From: Penelope pileata
Taxonomy: Eukaryota > Chordata > Aves > Galliformes > Cracidae
NCBI GenBank assembly: GCA_013396635.1
Contig: WBMW01001607.1
Coordinates: forward strand, 1 to 64,000
Reading direction: 5' to 3'
DNA: 64,000 nt
Both the position numbers and the translations under genes were made by a program. Below are positions 1 to 11,417 of this stretch, piece after piece; within the stretch, counting starts at the first letter, position 1, and the number at the start of each line of letters is the position of its first letter. The notes under the pieces were generated by a model, which searched no databases, was not told where the DNA came from, and saw nothing but the letters and a program-made list of their open reading frames with translations.

Positions 1-17
1 CTATGATTCTATGATTA
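1..17 (+). mobile_element. 3' tail of a CR1 retroposon cut by the window edge
   Basis: The first bases read CTATGATTCTATGATT, the octamer-type repeat that ends CR1 non-LTR retrotransposons on their sense strand. The body of the element must lie to the left of the window. The same tail ends the copies at 9.35, 20.2, 41.07 and 57.57 kb, so the assignment is comparative and not only a guess from 17 bases. Confidence 0.7.
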
Positions 18-1170
18 TCAGTAACAATGATAAAATCAAGACAGCCAGTTATTCGGACTTTACCTGTACAAGTTTAGACCTAAACCAAATAATTTCAGGA
101 TAACTAATTGAACATATCGTTTTCTCTCATGCTATCTTAACACCAGGACAAAAGTAAATTAGTATTTTAAAAAATACTCTGAAGTGCTGAAACAGAGGTC
201 AAAGCACAGACTGTCAGAAATGTATTTGTTTTAATGCTTACTTATGGATTAGTCATATTTTCTGTGAGAAAGAAAATCACTTTACATAAGTATCATGGCT
301 TGCTAAGCATGAGGCATGTTCCGCACCGTTTAATCTACAAGCTGAGCTGTCATACAGGCATTATTTAAATATTCATCTAGAAATTACTTTGTTGACAATA
401 ATGACTTAATGATCAGTCGTGATAAGACATCAAAATGGAAGACAGCGATCTTTTGATTATTATAGAAACCTTCCAACTTAGTAAAAAATTTCTTTTACTT
501 GAAACAGGGAGAAACCTTCAGAAAGAGTCTCCAGTTGAGGCAGGCAGACAACCAGCTTAGATCACTCTAGATGAGCAATTCAATTTTCATTCTTCATTTA
601 TTTTAATACAGAAGAGAAAATCCTTCCAGCTATAATAAAGTTAAATAAGTGATGGGAGTAGAAAGCAGTATACAATTTAACTTACCTAGAATAAATTGAA
701 TAAAATTATGAATAGAATAAGCTTTGCTTTCTGCTTACACATTCTGACAACTCATATGAAATTTTAGATGAATTACCTTCTGTTCAAGAAATGTTTGTGA
801 ATATTTCCATCCTTCTTCAGGCAATATCAAAAAAGCAACTAAAAATATCTTTAACTGTAACACAATTATGACAATTTCCCCTTGCTAAAGTATTGATAAA
901 GTGTGAAAGTTTAATACTGACCTTTTTGAGATTTGAGCCATTTACAGGCTGATGACTTTTTCATCTCTGAAATGTATAGGTAAGTTCCTAGCTTGCTTAC
1001 GTCTAGCTGTAATTTGAATGTGTTTTGTCTCTTTCGTGAAGTAAGATCTGAAACAGTCATATGTGAAACAAACATCCTGACATTATGCAGATGACTAGCT
1101 TGGCCACTTTACGTATACATTAATAACTTCTATTCCAGTGCTACTGATTTTGTCTTAATTGCTTAATTCT
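18..1170. other. Unique AT-rich DNA, no gene seen
   Basis: No repeat family, splice-bounded open frame or RNA gene is visible here. The composition is AT-rich with few CpGs, as in the rest of the window. Confidence 0.6.
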
Positions 1171-1575
1171 TCACAGTGAAGAATTTCCTCCTTATATCTA
1201 GTCTAAATCTACCCTCTTTCAGTTTATAACCATTACCTCTTGTCCTGTCATTACCTATCCTTGTAAAAAGTCCCTCCCCAGCTTTCCTGTAGGCCCCCTT
1301 CAGGTACTGGAAGGCTGCTATCAGGTGCCCCCCCAGCTTTCTCTTCTCCAGGCTGCACAGCCCCAACTCTCTCAGCCTGTCCTTGTAGGGGAGATGCTGC
1401 AGCCCTCTGATCATCTTCGTGGCCCTTCTCTGGACTCACTCCAACAGCTCCACATCCTTCTTGTGTTGGGGGCCCCAGAACTGGACACAATACTCCAGGT
1501 GAGGTCTCACGAGAGCAGAATAGAGGGGCAGAATCACATCCCTCGACCTGCTGGCCATGCTTCTCTTGACGCAGT
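1171..1575 (-). mobile_element. CR1 LINE fragment, C-terminal ORF2 plus part of the 3' UTR, truncated at both ends
   Basis: Read on the minus strand, this is the end of CR1 ORF2 and the start of the 3' UTR. One frame gives LYSALVRPHLEYCVQFWGPQ, the conserved C-terminus of the CR1 reverse transcriptase polyprotein. Downstream come the CR1 segments for 'GAGAAGAGAAAGCTGGG', 'CAGTACCTGAAGGGG' and 'TTCACTGTGAAG'. The copy stops there, so the last 150-200 bases and the octamer tail are missing. CR1s normally lose the 5' end and keep the 3' end, so loss of this 3' end implies a later deletion. The frame is broken and the copy cannot be active. Confidence 0.95.
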
Positions 1576-2904
1576 GCCTGCCATATGTATAAGCAAAACA
1601 AAACAAACAAACACAGAAACAAAAAACCCAACTCCAACAAAAGAAAAAGGTTAAACTAAAAAGATAGAGAGAGAGAAACCAACAGAATGTGCTAAGTACG
1701 AGCATCTCCAGACCTCCAGACCAAACCTGAATTAGCCTGGCCAAAGACAAAGGAGTGCTGTAAAGGTGATAACTGGAAGAGGAGGAAAAACTAAAGAAAA
1801 TACATCCTAGAAGAAAGAGGAAAATAATTAAAAATTAGGAATGAAATATAATTGGAAAATGCCAGTAAAAATACAATGATGTAATGCATCCACTAAGATT
1901 ATTCTGAACCACACACTGGCTAGAGAAAGTATGTATACTCTCCTGAGTTTTGATGAGGTAGAAAAAAATAACATAATTCCATAAATATATTATAATGTCT
2001 ATGTGAGTTGCAGACTATAACAAACTTTAACATAACATGGATTCTGAGATCTGCAGAAACATTTAAAAACTTTAATAGTTTTTGAGCCACAAAATAGAGA
2101 AACTGATCAATCTTAAGGTTGTAAGAGATCATCCTTAGCCCAAGATAGTTCCTTTGCTCGATGATGTCATGAGTTATATTAGCAGAAGAATAGAGATCCT
2201 CAAGATCTCTTCTTGTCCTATGTAGACCCGAGCAAGTTACACAGTTTTTTGCCCAGTAGAATTTGCAGTTAAATCAAATGCACGCACACATATACATATA
2301 TGGATTGAACAGAAAAAAAATGCAGTAGGAGAAAAGGAAACCAGAGAACAGAAAGCTACAAGTAATACTGTAGAATGTTGCAACTACCTATCCCCCCTGC
2401 CCCAACAGCCTAACTTCAAGACTTGAGGGTAAGAACATTAAAAACATAAAAAGGTTACAATCAGTGGAAAGCTCAATAGAAGAAAATCATAAAAATTCAA
2501 AACTTTAGTTTTAGAACTGTTCTCTGAAATGAATTCATGGTAGTATTAAAAAAAAAAAAAAAAAAAAAAAAAGGTGTCTCCAAATTGGTATTTTTCTTTA
2601 AAATCAACAAAAGCCAAAACCAACACCAAATTTAACCAAACAAATTACAAAACTAATAAAAAAATTTGATCACATGTTCTTACAACATCATATTTTAAGA
2701 AACTTGGGTTTAGATTTTTACAAAGAGCAGGTGATAAAATATGAAGAACAAATGGATAATACATTTCTGTGAGATTCCACAATAAATAAAGCAAATATAG
2801 ACAATTTTTTCCAACAACCAAGGGTTCAGGGCAAACGAACAGTTCAGCACAAATTGTCCATCTGGTGCATTGCAGTTACAGCTACAGCTACTGTATTATC
2901 ATAA
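1576..2904. other. Unique AT-rich DNA with a 25-base poly(A) run
   Basis: No gene is seen. A/C-rich low-complexity sequence at 1600-1660 adjoins the CR1 fragment. An uninterrupted run of 25 A lies at 2548-2572. Confidence 0.6.
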
Positions 2905-3431
2905 TGTTCTGGTTTCAGCAGGCAGGCCTGGAAACCCCACACAGCCTTTCGCTCACCCCCCACCCCACCTCCTCCCAGCTGGGATGGGGGAGAGAATCGA
3001 GAAATAAGGTAGAACTCGGGGGTTGAGATAAAAACTGTTTACTAGCAGAAAGAGGAAAATAGAGTAAAATAACAGTAATGATAATTATATACAAAACAAG
3101 TGATTGTACAAAGCAATCGCTCACCGACCGCAACCGATGCTCAGCCAATCCCCAAGCAAACGGGCCCTCCCAGCTCACTTCCCTTTCTTATATTACATGA
3201 TGTCATATGGTATGGAATATCCCTCTGGTCAGTTTGGGTCAGCTGCCCCATTCTTGTCCCCTCCCAGCTCCCTGCGGCCCCCCCAGCCTCTTTGATCTCC
3301 TGGTAAAGACATACAAATGTCCTGGGTTCTGTTCAGTGCTGCCGGGTGTTATCAGCCATGTTTTCTTTCTAGAACCAAAACACAGCTTTGTAGCAGACAC
3401 TGAGAGAAAGTTTCAGTTAGAAACTAAGACA
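2905..3431 (-). mobile_element. Solo LTR of an avian endogenous retrovirus (copy A), 527 bp, TSD CATAA
   Basis: The element runs TG...CA and is flanked by identical 5-bp duplications CATAA (2900-2904 and 3432-3436), which fix both ends. Sense is minus by comparison with common bird ERV LTRs. U3 lies at the right end, with a CRE-like TGACATCA (3198-3205) and a TATAAG box (about 3187-3192). Near 3038-3043 a variant poly(A) hexamer AGTAAA precedes the 'TTTTTATCTCAACC' U5 start. No internal retroviral sequence follows on either side, so this is a solo LTR made by LTR-LTR recombination. It is related to the copy at 41.6 kb and more distantly to the one at 7.2 kb. Its first 90 sense bases are identical to the fragment at 11.3 kb. 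Confidence 0.92.
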
Positions 3432-3436
3432 CATAA

Positions 3437-3754
3437 GAAGTACTCATATCTTACATGACCAAAGCCTGAGTGAAGAAAGAAACAGAATAGTACTGATGTA
3501 AACACTTCCTATCAGAAATAAAAGGATGCATCCAAGTGCACAACAACACAGCAAAATATCTCTAGGGAAGATGGAACTGAGGATCCTCTCTCAAAGAAGA
3601 GGAGAAACTTTCTGAGCAGTAGGAAGAGTACAGATCTTGATGTGATACTTGAATCGTAGTCTTTTTTTGCTTAAGTGACACTAAGCCTACCACAAGCATA
3701 AGTGAAGAACAATCTGTGGACTGTTTAGGCAAAGTAATATGGATCTAGTTAATT
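3437..3754. other. Unique DNA between LTR A and a CR1
   Basis: AT-rich sequence with no gene or repeat recognised. Confidence 0.5.
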
Positions 3755-3975
3755 ATCATAAAATCACAGAATGGCTTGGGTAGGAAGTGTCCTCAAGGAT
3801 GATCAAGTTCCAACACCACTGCTGCAGGCAGGACTGCCAACTGTTAGATCAAGTACTAGATCAGGTTGCCCAGGGACCCATCGAACCCAGCCTTGAATGC
3901 CTCCAGGGATAGGGCATCCATAGCCTCTCTGGGCAGCCTGTTCCAGCACTTCACCACCCTCTCAGTGAAAATTCC
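3755..3975 (-). mobile_element. CR1 3' end fragment (about 220 bp)
   Basis: On the minus strand this holds the CR1 3' UTR segments 'GGCAGCCTGTTCCAGCACTT' through 'CCATTCTGTGATTTTATGAT'. These are the normal 3' terminus with a short tail. The 5' truncation is at about 3975, after the 'ATTTTCACTGAGAGGG' segment. The copy is noncoding and diverged. Confidence 0.93.
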
Positions 3976-6900
3976 AGCACAGCTAAGCACACTACTACAA
4001 CTAAGGCAGGAATCGTGGACCTAAGTGAAGTCAGGAAAATCCAAGAAGGATTGAGAAGAAGGTAATGCAGGCTGAAGTTCAAAAGCTTTTGAGGAGCCCT
4101 ATTCCAATAGTCCTCATTGCTTTAACAAGGTTCAAGTTCCTACTAACTAAAGAAGAGAGGAGAGAATGAGGATGCCAACAAATTCCAACTTCAACACATT
4201 AGAGGCAGCAATCTTTCTTCAGAGAGAGCAGAATGGAATAAAAAGGGATTTTGGTCATGGGAAGATTTGCTCGTGGTGCTGAAAGTGATTTTGCTTCACT
4301 AGGTCATTTTCCATCTCTTGATTCATTTTGTATTTCCATAGGCAGTTGGATAGTGAAGTCATACAACTCCCTGATGCAAAGTAACAATAAATTAAGTTCT
4401 TAAAAGTAGAAATACTTTTTATCTGTCCAAGATTACTGGTTTTCCTATCATCAGGAAGATGAAAGAGATAAAAAATCATAATAGTTCTTTATGTAAATAA
4501 TTAAACTGACTATAAGCAACTTCCTTATCACAGTTTCATAAAATCTAAAACTTTTGTAGACTAAAAAACCTTTAATTTGGCCAAAAATTATTCACTCTGA
4601 CCACTAAAAGGGCATATTCAAAATCATTTTTTCTTAGCTTATAAAGCTTGTTACTGAAATAAAATTTCAGATATTCCTGAGTAAAGAAAGGAGAAAACTT
4701 TTCCAAAATGTCAGTTCCAGTATATCCACACCATCTTGTAAAAGAAAATGAACCAAGGTCAAATTGCACTAGTGGCTTGTCTGATCCAACATCTATTTTC
4801 CATTAAAATGCTCGTTACGCTATACAGAATGCTGGACCATCCCCTTCCTCCCACAGGTGTTCCATGGTACTCTTTTGAGTCTAAATTGCTTTTTTCTTGC
4901 TCTTATTTCTGACAAGGTAGGGTTTAGCAACCTGGATCTGTTAGACAGTGAAATCTCAATGAAATGGTGAACATTGTGAGCCAAAACAAAAACAATGATC
5001 ATAAAACCCCAAACCTAAACAACTTCCCTGCAAAGACACACACACTCATACAGGCCATAGATGAAATCCTATTCACCTGTCTCATACAAGACAACAGTAG
5101 AATTATTTTATACAAAAGGCGAACAAACTTTGGCTCATGTAGGTTTGTTCTGTTGACTTATAACAGTGATCTGGATAGAATTCGGTAAAAAAATATCCTC
5201 TGGTTTCTTCTTGTGATTATGCCCAAGTATATTTTTTATCTGTAGTTCTCTGGCTGATTTAAACCAGAACATCCACTTTTTCACCTGATTTGAGAACAAG
5301 AGTTAAAAAACAAGAAAAAAAAAAGAAAAAAGAAATCAATATTCTTCTACAGTGTGAAATTCAATATAGCAATCAAAAAAAAATGTACCCACAGTGGGAA
5401 AAGAAGTGGTTTCTTATACCTACTACGTGATGATCTTGCATAGCAGGTGATAAACTGCACATCATTTCCAACAAATAGAGCTGAAAGTCCTACAACTGAG
5501 AAAGAGGCAGTTCACTGAAGTGCCTTGATGTGTGGATGCTGAGAATTTTTTGAATAAATGTTAGAAGAGATGAATTCCATGTTTACAGGAAATACATAAA
5601 CACAGGCTCATTACAAACACAATTGCCTGGGTAAATGAATCATGATGAATCAAGTTAGCATGCTGAAAATGATTAAAAAGTTCACGGGACTGAAGAAAAC
5701 ACTTGCAAATATTAAAAATGAGAACTAAAAGCCTTTATCTTCTCATGTGAAACCTAAAGATGCGTATTACTCACTAAGCAACAATTTATTTATGTTAGCA
5801 GTGAAAATGAGAGGTTCTAGGAGCCATATGTCAGGGCTCTGAATTCAATTCAGAAAACATCTTGTATTTGTCCACTTAACTCACTGCTGTCAAACAAAAA
5901 GTACAATCAGTAGAAAGAGTAAATGCTTTAATAACATTTTTTTTAAAGTCTACTTCCTTGACAAGAACCAGGTGTAGTTTGAGGGTATGTCAGAAAGAGA
6001 TTGGGGAACTAGTGGGAGCGAAAGGTGTTTAAGCTTCTAAGTCTGTACTAGCCCCTCTTCTCCAGTATTTGTGTCTATAACTTTTTGTAGCTGTCTTAGT
6101 AAGACACAGAAATTGCCAGGTAATATTTGTACTGGGCTGGAGTCTAAATAGAGACAAACAAGATTCATCAGAGACGTTAAAAGCTTTTTTGAGCGTTTTT
6201 GTTGGTGGATTGGTTTGGTTGGTTTTGATTTGCTTTTAAGAATGATTTCTACTGAAACATTCAATAATCTTTTTTGACAGTTTGTTACTTTTCTGTAATA
6301 CTTGCAAACATCAGAGTAAGAACTTACTGAAGTCTTGCTTTAGTGACTTAGGCACCAGGCCACCCTTAAGCAATAAGTATTTTTTTAGGCAAAGAGGGAA
6401 AAAACAGATTGTTCATTCATTCATGAGAGACGGAGCAGAAAGTAGAAGAAAGTTTTGTGTTTTCCTCAGGTAATAAAGTGTTGAAAATGGTGTCCAAAAT
6501 TGAAAAGTATCATATATTTTCAGTGAATACATTGATATTATGTGGAAGAAACATGACCAGATGGAAGAAAAGATGTTTTGCTTTCCTCCGTAATTGTATT
6601 CAGTAGGTTCCTACCTGCATAATCCTACAAACATGTCAGATTATTATAGAGCTTTACAGCTTGCATGGTTTGAGCTGTGCTGTGAGAAACGCTTGATAAA
6701 GTAATATTCACTAAAGTCATAATCATCTTTATAACCAGATGAACTTGAATAAATAACTAAAAGTCAAAGTAACTGCAATGGGCATTCTAGCATACGGGAA
6801 GACTACTAACTGTTCCTGCAGGGAACAAGTGTTTTCATTGACTGATCAATTGTATGAGAAACTCTCTATTTACAGTGCATTACATTAATTGCTATGAAAA

Positions 6901-7245
6901 CTCATCAGTTAAAACTGTGTTTGGAAGAATGTTGAGATGCAAGGAAAAAAACATACATTAATGATAATGCACAAAACATTATCCAACTTTGAACTCTGGC
7001 TCCCTGAACATAGATCAGACTAGACTTAACTGAAGAAAATAGACACAACATACAGGCAGCTGTAGCAGTACAAATAGCACACAAACACCTACCTAAGGAT
7101 TTTTTTTTCTTTTAATGTTACTTTTTTTTCTTAAAAAAGAGAAGTTCAAGGAGAGTACATTTTCAGAGCTGAAGAACATTGCATTTTACTTTTACTCTTT
7201 TGAGATCTTTGCATTGCAGACAGCAAACTATAAAAACGTTTTATC
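3976..7245. other. Unique AT-rich DNA, no gene seen
   Basis: About 3.3 kb without a recognised repeat or a splice-bounded open frame. Open frames here are short (up to 75 codons), have no conserved composition and look random. Around 6830-6920 the text resembles conserved vertebrate noncoding sequence in its AT-rich homeodomain-like words, but this cannot be shown without alignment. Confidence 0.5.
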
Positions 7246-7818
7246 TGTGCTGTGGTTTAACCCAGCAGGCAGCGAAGCACCATACAGTCATTTGCTCACT
7301 CCCCTTCTCAATGGGATGGGGGAGAGAATTGGAAAAAAATAAGAAAGTAGAAATTGTGGGTTGAGATAAAAACTATTCATTAAGACAGAAAAGGCAGAGA
7401 AAAGGACAGTAATAATAGTAATCATAATATAATATATATTTACAAAACAAATGATGCACAATGCAATTGTTCATTACTCACTGACCAACACCCAGCCAGT
7501 CCCCAAGAAGTGGCTGCCTCCTGGTCTTTTCCCCGCAGTTTTCAAAGTTTTTTGCATGATGTCATGTGTTATGGAATATTCCTTTGGCCAGTTTAGGTCA
7601 GCTGTCCTGATTCTGTCCCTTCCCAGCTCCATGAATCCCCTCATCCTCTTTTTTCCTAGCAGGACAGTACAAGAAGTTGAAATGTCTTTGACTCTGTACA
7701 GCACTGCTCAGCACCAACTGAAATATCAGTGTGTTATCAATGTTATTTTTTTTCCAAAGCCAAAACATAGCATCATACCAGACACTATGAAGGGAAAATA
7801 GAATAAATAAATAAAGAT
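7246..7818 (-). mobile_element. Older LTR of the same ERV group (copy C), about 573 bp
   Basis: Alignment by eye to copies A and B shows the same landmarks in the same order: the 'GGGATGGGGGAGAGAAT' block, 'GGTTGAGATAAAAACTATT', 'ACAGTAAT', 'TGATGTCA' at 7557-7564, 'GGTCAGCTGTCCTGATTCTG' and 'ACCAGACACTA'. It is clearly more diverged. The left end starts TGTGCTGTGGTTTAACCC. A possible 5-bp duplication TTATC lies at 7241-7245 and 7819-7823, but it sits in AT-rich DNA and the inner right end lacks the expected terminal bases. That boundary is therefore provisional. Sense is minus, as for A and B. Confidence 0.8.
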
Positions 7819-7823
7819 TTATC

Positions 7824-8673
7824 TCTGATATCTCTCTGTCCAGCTGAAAGCAGGACACTGGAATATTTGTAATGTGTCCAATGAGAGACATTAAGAAGAA
7901 GAAATGTGTTGTTTATGTCCAGTGCTGTCCAAATTAATATACTTACTAGTTCTGCATCCCACCACTGGAATTCAAAAAATAATGGCTCCCTGAAAAAGGC
8001 AACCACAGGTACCAAGTTGCTTCAGCCTTAAGAATGAAGGAGAGAAAAACAATGAAGATTTAGAAAGTCATTGTTAATGTTTGCACTTTGTATATATTGG
8101 ATATATTTGTGGCTGAGCTCTTGCACTGAAAGACTGGCAAGACTAATGCATTTAATAGTTTCTAACACTGACTTCCAAGGCACAGTCTATGGTCAAATCA
8201 AGAAGTGCAACAGGAAAAAATAAATAAATAAATAAGCATCATTTTAGATTTTATTCTTTAGATAAAAAAAAAAAGGAAGCAAAAATAAAGAATCTATAGA
8301 GTCTATGCTGTTGTCTTTCTTTCTATTGTATGCAGAAATGTATTATAGACTTTTTAAAAATGTTTCAGTTCTTTATAATTTCATAGAGAGTACAAGTTCA
8401 GTGACCATCATCAGATCCTATGAGAACAATCAATTAATGTCCAAACACAGAACATGATTTGTATGAGAACATATAGTAACTTCATATGAGTGAACACACA
8501 GCTTTGCAGCATAAAAAGAACAGCAGAATATACCAGTTATTTTCAAGAAGGGTGTTATCACTGGTGACCATCTATCCCACTTATTGTATTAAATGTGCAA
8601 AATCTTACATGCTACTATCTCAGAAAGCATCAGACTCCAGAAGTTCTGACTATGATGCCAAAGATCTGCCTGG
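7824..8673. other. Unique AT-rich DNA
   Basis: No gene is seen. A short (AAAT)n tract lies at 8217-8236. Confidence 0.5.
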
Positions 8674-9355
8674 CATCCAGTCATGAATGGTATTCTCTAG
8701 GGGTCGGTGCTGGGGCCCATTCTGTTTAATGTCTCTTTTGATTATCTACATGAAGGAATTGAGTGCACCCTCAGTAAGTTTGCAGATGACACCAAGTTGG
8801 GAGGAAGTGTTCATCTGCCTGAGGGTAGGAAGGCCCTACAGAGAGATCTGGACGGTCTGGGTTGATGGGCTGAGGCCAGTGGGATGAAGTTCAACACGAC
8901 AAGTGCCAGGTCCTGCACTTTGGTTACAACAACCCCATGCAATGCTATAGGCTTGGGGTAGATTGGCTGGAAGACTGTGCTGAGGAAAAGGATCTGAGGG
9001 TGTTGGTTGATGCTCGGCTGAACATGAGCCAGCAGTGTGCCCAGGTAGCCAAGAAGGGCAACGATATCCTGGCTTGTATCAGAAATAGTGTGGCCTTCAG
9101 GAACAGGGAGTTGATCCTTCCGCTGTACTCAGCTCTATTGAGGCCGCATCTTGAGTACCGTGTACAGTTTTAGGCCCCTCACTATACAAAAGACATTGAG
9201 GCACTGGAGCATGTCCAGAGTCACTGCTCCTGGAGGTGTTCAAGGAACTGAGGGACGTTGTTTAGTGGACAATCTTGGTAGTATGTGGATGGTTGGACTA
9301 GATGATCTAGGAAGTGTTTTCCTACCTTGATGATTCCATGACTCTATGATTCTAT
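8674..9355 (+). mobile_element. CR1 LINE with RT FADD box, internally deleted
   Basis: Sense-strand CR1. It starts inside ORF2 at the 'QGSVLGP' region and keeps the reverse transcriptase motif C as FADDTKLGG (FADD codons 8779-8790). It continues to the C-terminal LYSALLRPHLEY and ends in the 3' UTR with a tail of ATTCTATG type. Near 9220 about 300 bases that normally lie between 'GTGTCCAGAG' and 'CTGGAGGTGTTCAAGGAAC' are missing. Frameshifts occur soon after FADD, and there is a stop where the family has a Trp codon (TTTTAGGCC). CR1 is a non-LTR retrotransposon that moves by target-primed reverse transcription; this copy is dead. Confidence 0.95.
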
Positions 9356-11322
9356 TATATAGCATCTATTATTTAATTACTCTTAGGCAATATTTACAAG
9401 GTACAGGGTAAAAATGTGCTGTGAATGTCTAAAGTTGGGGAGTTCCATAATGCAAATCTTCTACTGTGTATAAGGATTTCTATGACTATATACAAAGATG
9501 TCAAAAACAATGGCAGAGAAAGTTTTGAATGGATTTCAGTATTTTAAAATCAATATAATTGTTTGAGCTTAGGTTCAGCAAATATTATCATTTTTGTTTC
9601 ATGGCTAATATTAACAGAACTTGTATTTGTCTGTGATGGAGGCAAACATGACAAAAAGAAAGATTGAAAGGTTCTGTCTGTGATGAGGGAGTGGGAGGTT
9701 AAAGAAGGAAATGTTCAATAAAGCCCTATTGTCAAATAGATGAAAGCAAGCTTTGATGTTACTCGGACAACATTAATGTTCATAAATATATGTATTAAAC
9801 ATCTTTCTTAAATAGAAATTTAAGAAAATTTATATTAAAAATCAAGCTTTGCCCTAAAACATCTTACAAAACGCTCATGACTCTTATTGAGGCATGAGAA
9901 CCAGGTTTAAATGTTATTAAGACAACATTAAAGTTAAAAATATCTACCCTGCTGGCCAAATTATTGTTATTACTATCATTCAAAGTAATGACATCAGAAA
10001 AAACTCATTTGTAAATCAGATTTTGCTAGTTTGGGGATTTCAGGATTCTGTTGGATGGTGCTATCTTTATCGCACACTGTTAAACTATTGAATCTGTATT
10101 TGCAGAGTTAGTATAATATAACCTAATGTGAATTCCTGGTTCAAATTTTCCCACATTTTTTTAAAACACCTACAGTGGTTTTCCAAGGCAGTTTATTTTT
10201 CCCACAAACTCTTACTACATTTTTACAATGACTCAGTTGTGATTCAGTAGTCAGTAAACTCCCTTACTTTGTTATTAAGCTTTAAAATGAATTTGAAGCT
10301 CTTTGCAATTCTTTTATTCATGTTCACTTCTACTAGACATTCAATATGCTTGTAAGAAATAAACGCTTCCAATAATAGTGATAAAAACAAGCAGAAAAAA
10401 AATAATTAAAGATGTTCATTACATAAAAAAAAAAAACAGATAAATTCAGAAATACTAAAGGAAGACTGAACTGTATTATAATAAGCTCATCAGACTGTTC
10501 AATAAAGACATAGTGTTTTTCCTATTTACTTCCAATTTTCTAGGAAATTTTATACACAAAATATTTATGTGAAGTTCTGTTAAGCGTTTAAGAGAATGAA
10601 GCCAAAATTGGCTGTATAATGGAATTAATTTGGAGAGAGGCTGTAAGAGAATACCCTGACATAATAACAAGGGACAAAATGAAAGTGGTAATTTTCCTGA
10701 CATTACCTGGGAAATGAGGAAAGGTGAATGACATATATTTGTTAGAAATACAAGCTTCATTAATGCCACTACTGGTTTTGGTTTAAGAAGAACAAAAGCT
10801 ATAATACAGTAAAACTTTTGAATTCTAATAAACTCAATGAGCATTGTGAAATTGAGTGATTTACAATAGGAATTGGCTAACAATAAAAAATTGTATCATC
10901 TAGGAAATGGGACTTGTGATCCCACCAATCATTCCACCAGCTCAATGTCAGAATAACACTCCACCACACATACATGGACATTGTAATCTAAAAGATTTTT
11001 CACCCAGAACTGATTTAGAGAATTAGAAGTTCCTTTAAATGTTGTCACTGTATGATTTTGTGATAACTTTGACATTTCAGCAAGGGAAAGTGAACTTAGA
11101 AAGTGCTTTCACATGTCTGATTTAATCTCCATTTTGAAATAATTCTCAATTCTGTCACTTAGCATGTACTGAAAATCTTGGGGCCTGCAGATAGTAAAAA
11201 TCTCGCAAAGTGGTATTATGCCTTCAGGAAAAGAAGTGTATCAAGGGACTATTTTGAAGTAGTCAGGATTTAAAACTCAATTAATTTTAATTAAACTAAG
11301 AGTAACCCTTTGCTTTGCATAT
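9356..11322. other. Unique AT-rich DNA; one 135-codon open frame judged fortuitous
   Basis: No repeat is recognised. The longest open frame (minus, 10,476-10,883) has no recognisable domain, and its composition follows the AT-rich base content. I see no support for it being a gene. Confidence 0.5.
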
Positions 11323-11412
11323 TGTCTTAGTTTCTAACTGAAACTTTCTCTCAGTGTCTGCTACAAAGCTGTGTTTTGGTTCTAGAAAGAAAACATGGCT
11401 GATAACACCCGG
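11323..11412 (+). mobile_element. First 90 bp of a solo or proviral LTR (copy D), broken by an assembly gap
   Basis: These 90 bases are the exact reverse complement of the outer 90 bases (3342-3431) of LTR copy A, with no mismatch that I can find. They begin with the LTR terminus TGTCTTAG and stop at the single N. The five bases to the left are CATAT (11,318-11,322); to the right the sequence reads N-ATAT (11,413-11,417). If N stands in part for C, that is the matching 5-bp target duplication. The insertion is therefore real, in plus (sense) orientation, and all but its first 90 bases are missing from the assembly. Confidence 0.9.
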
Positions 11413-11413
11413 N
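11413..11413. other. One-base assembly gap (N) inside an LTR insertion
   Basis: The single N joins the start of an LTR directly to what looks like the right-hand target duplication. The gap length is therefore nominal: at least about 435 bp of LTR, or several kb of provirus, is absent. Confidence 0.9.
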
Positions 11414-11417
11414 ATAT

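Noticed and set aside
1251..1640. 129-codon minus-strand open frame
   Set aside because: It runs out of frame through a CR1 fragment; the true CR1 ORF2 remnant is in another frame.
3100..3458. Overlapping plus-strand frames in LTR A, mirrored at 41.8-42.1 kb
   Set aside because: Their repetition at two places comes from the shared LTR sequence, antisense to the LTR, and not from a gene family.
7241..7823. Firm TTATC target duplication for LTR copy C
   Set aside because: The match lies in AT-rich sequence and leaves the LTR without a proper terminal dinucleotide, so it is kept only as a possibility.
10476..10883. 135-codon minus-strand frame
   Set aside because: Composition follows AT-rich DNA (Leu, Ile, Lys, Phe); no domain, splice sites or CpG retention.
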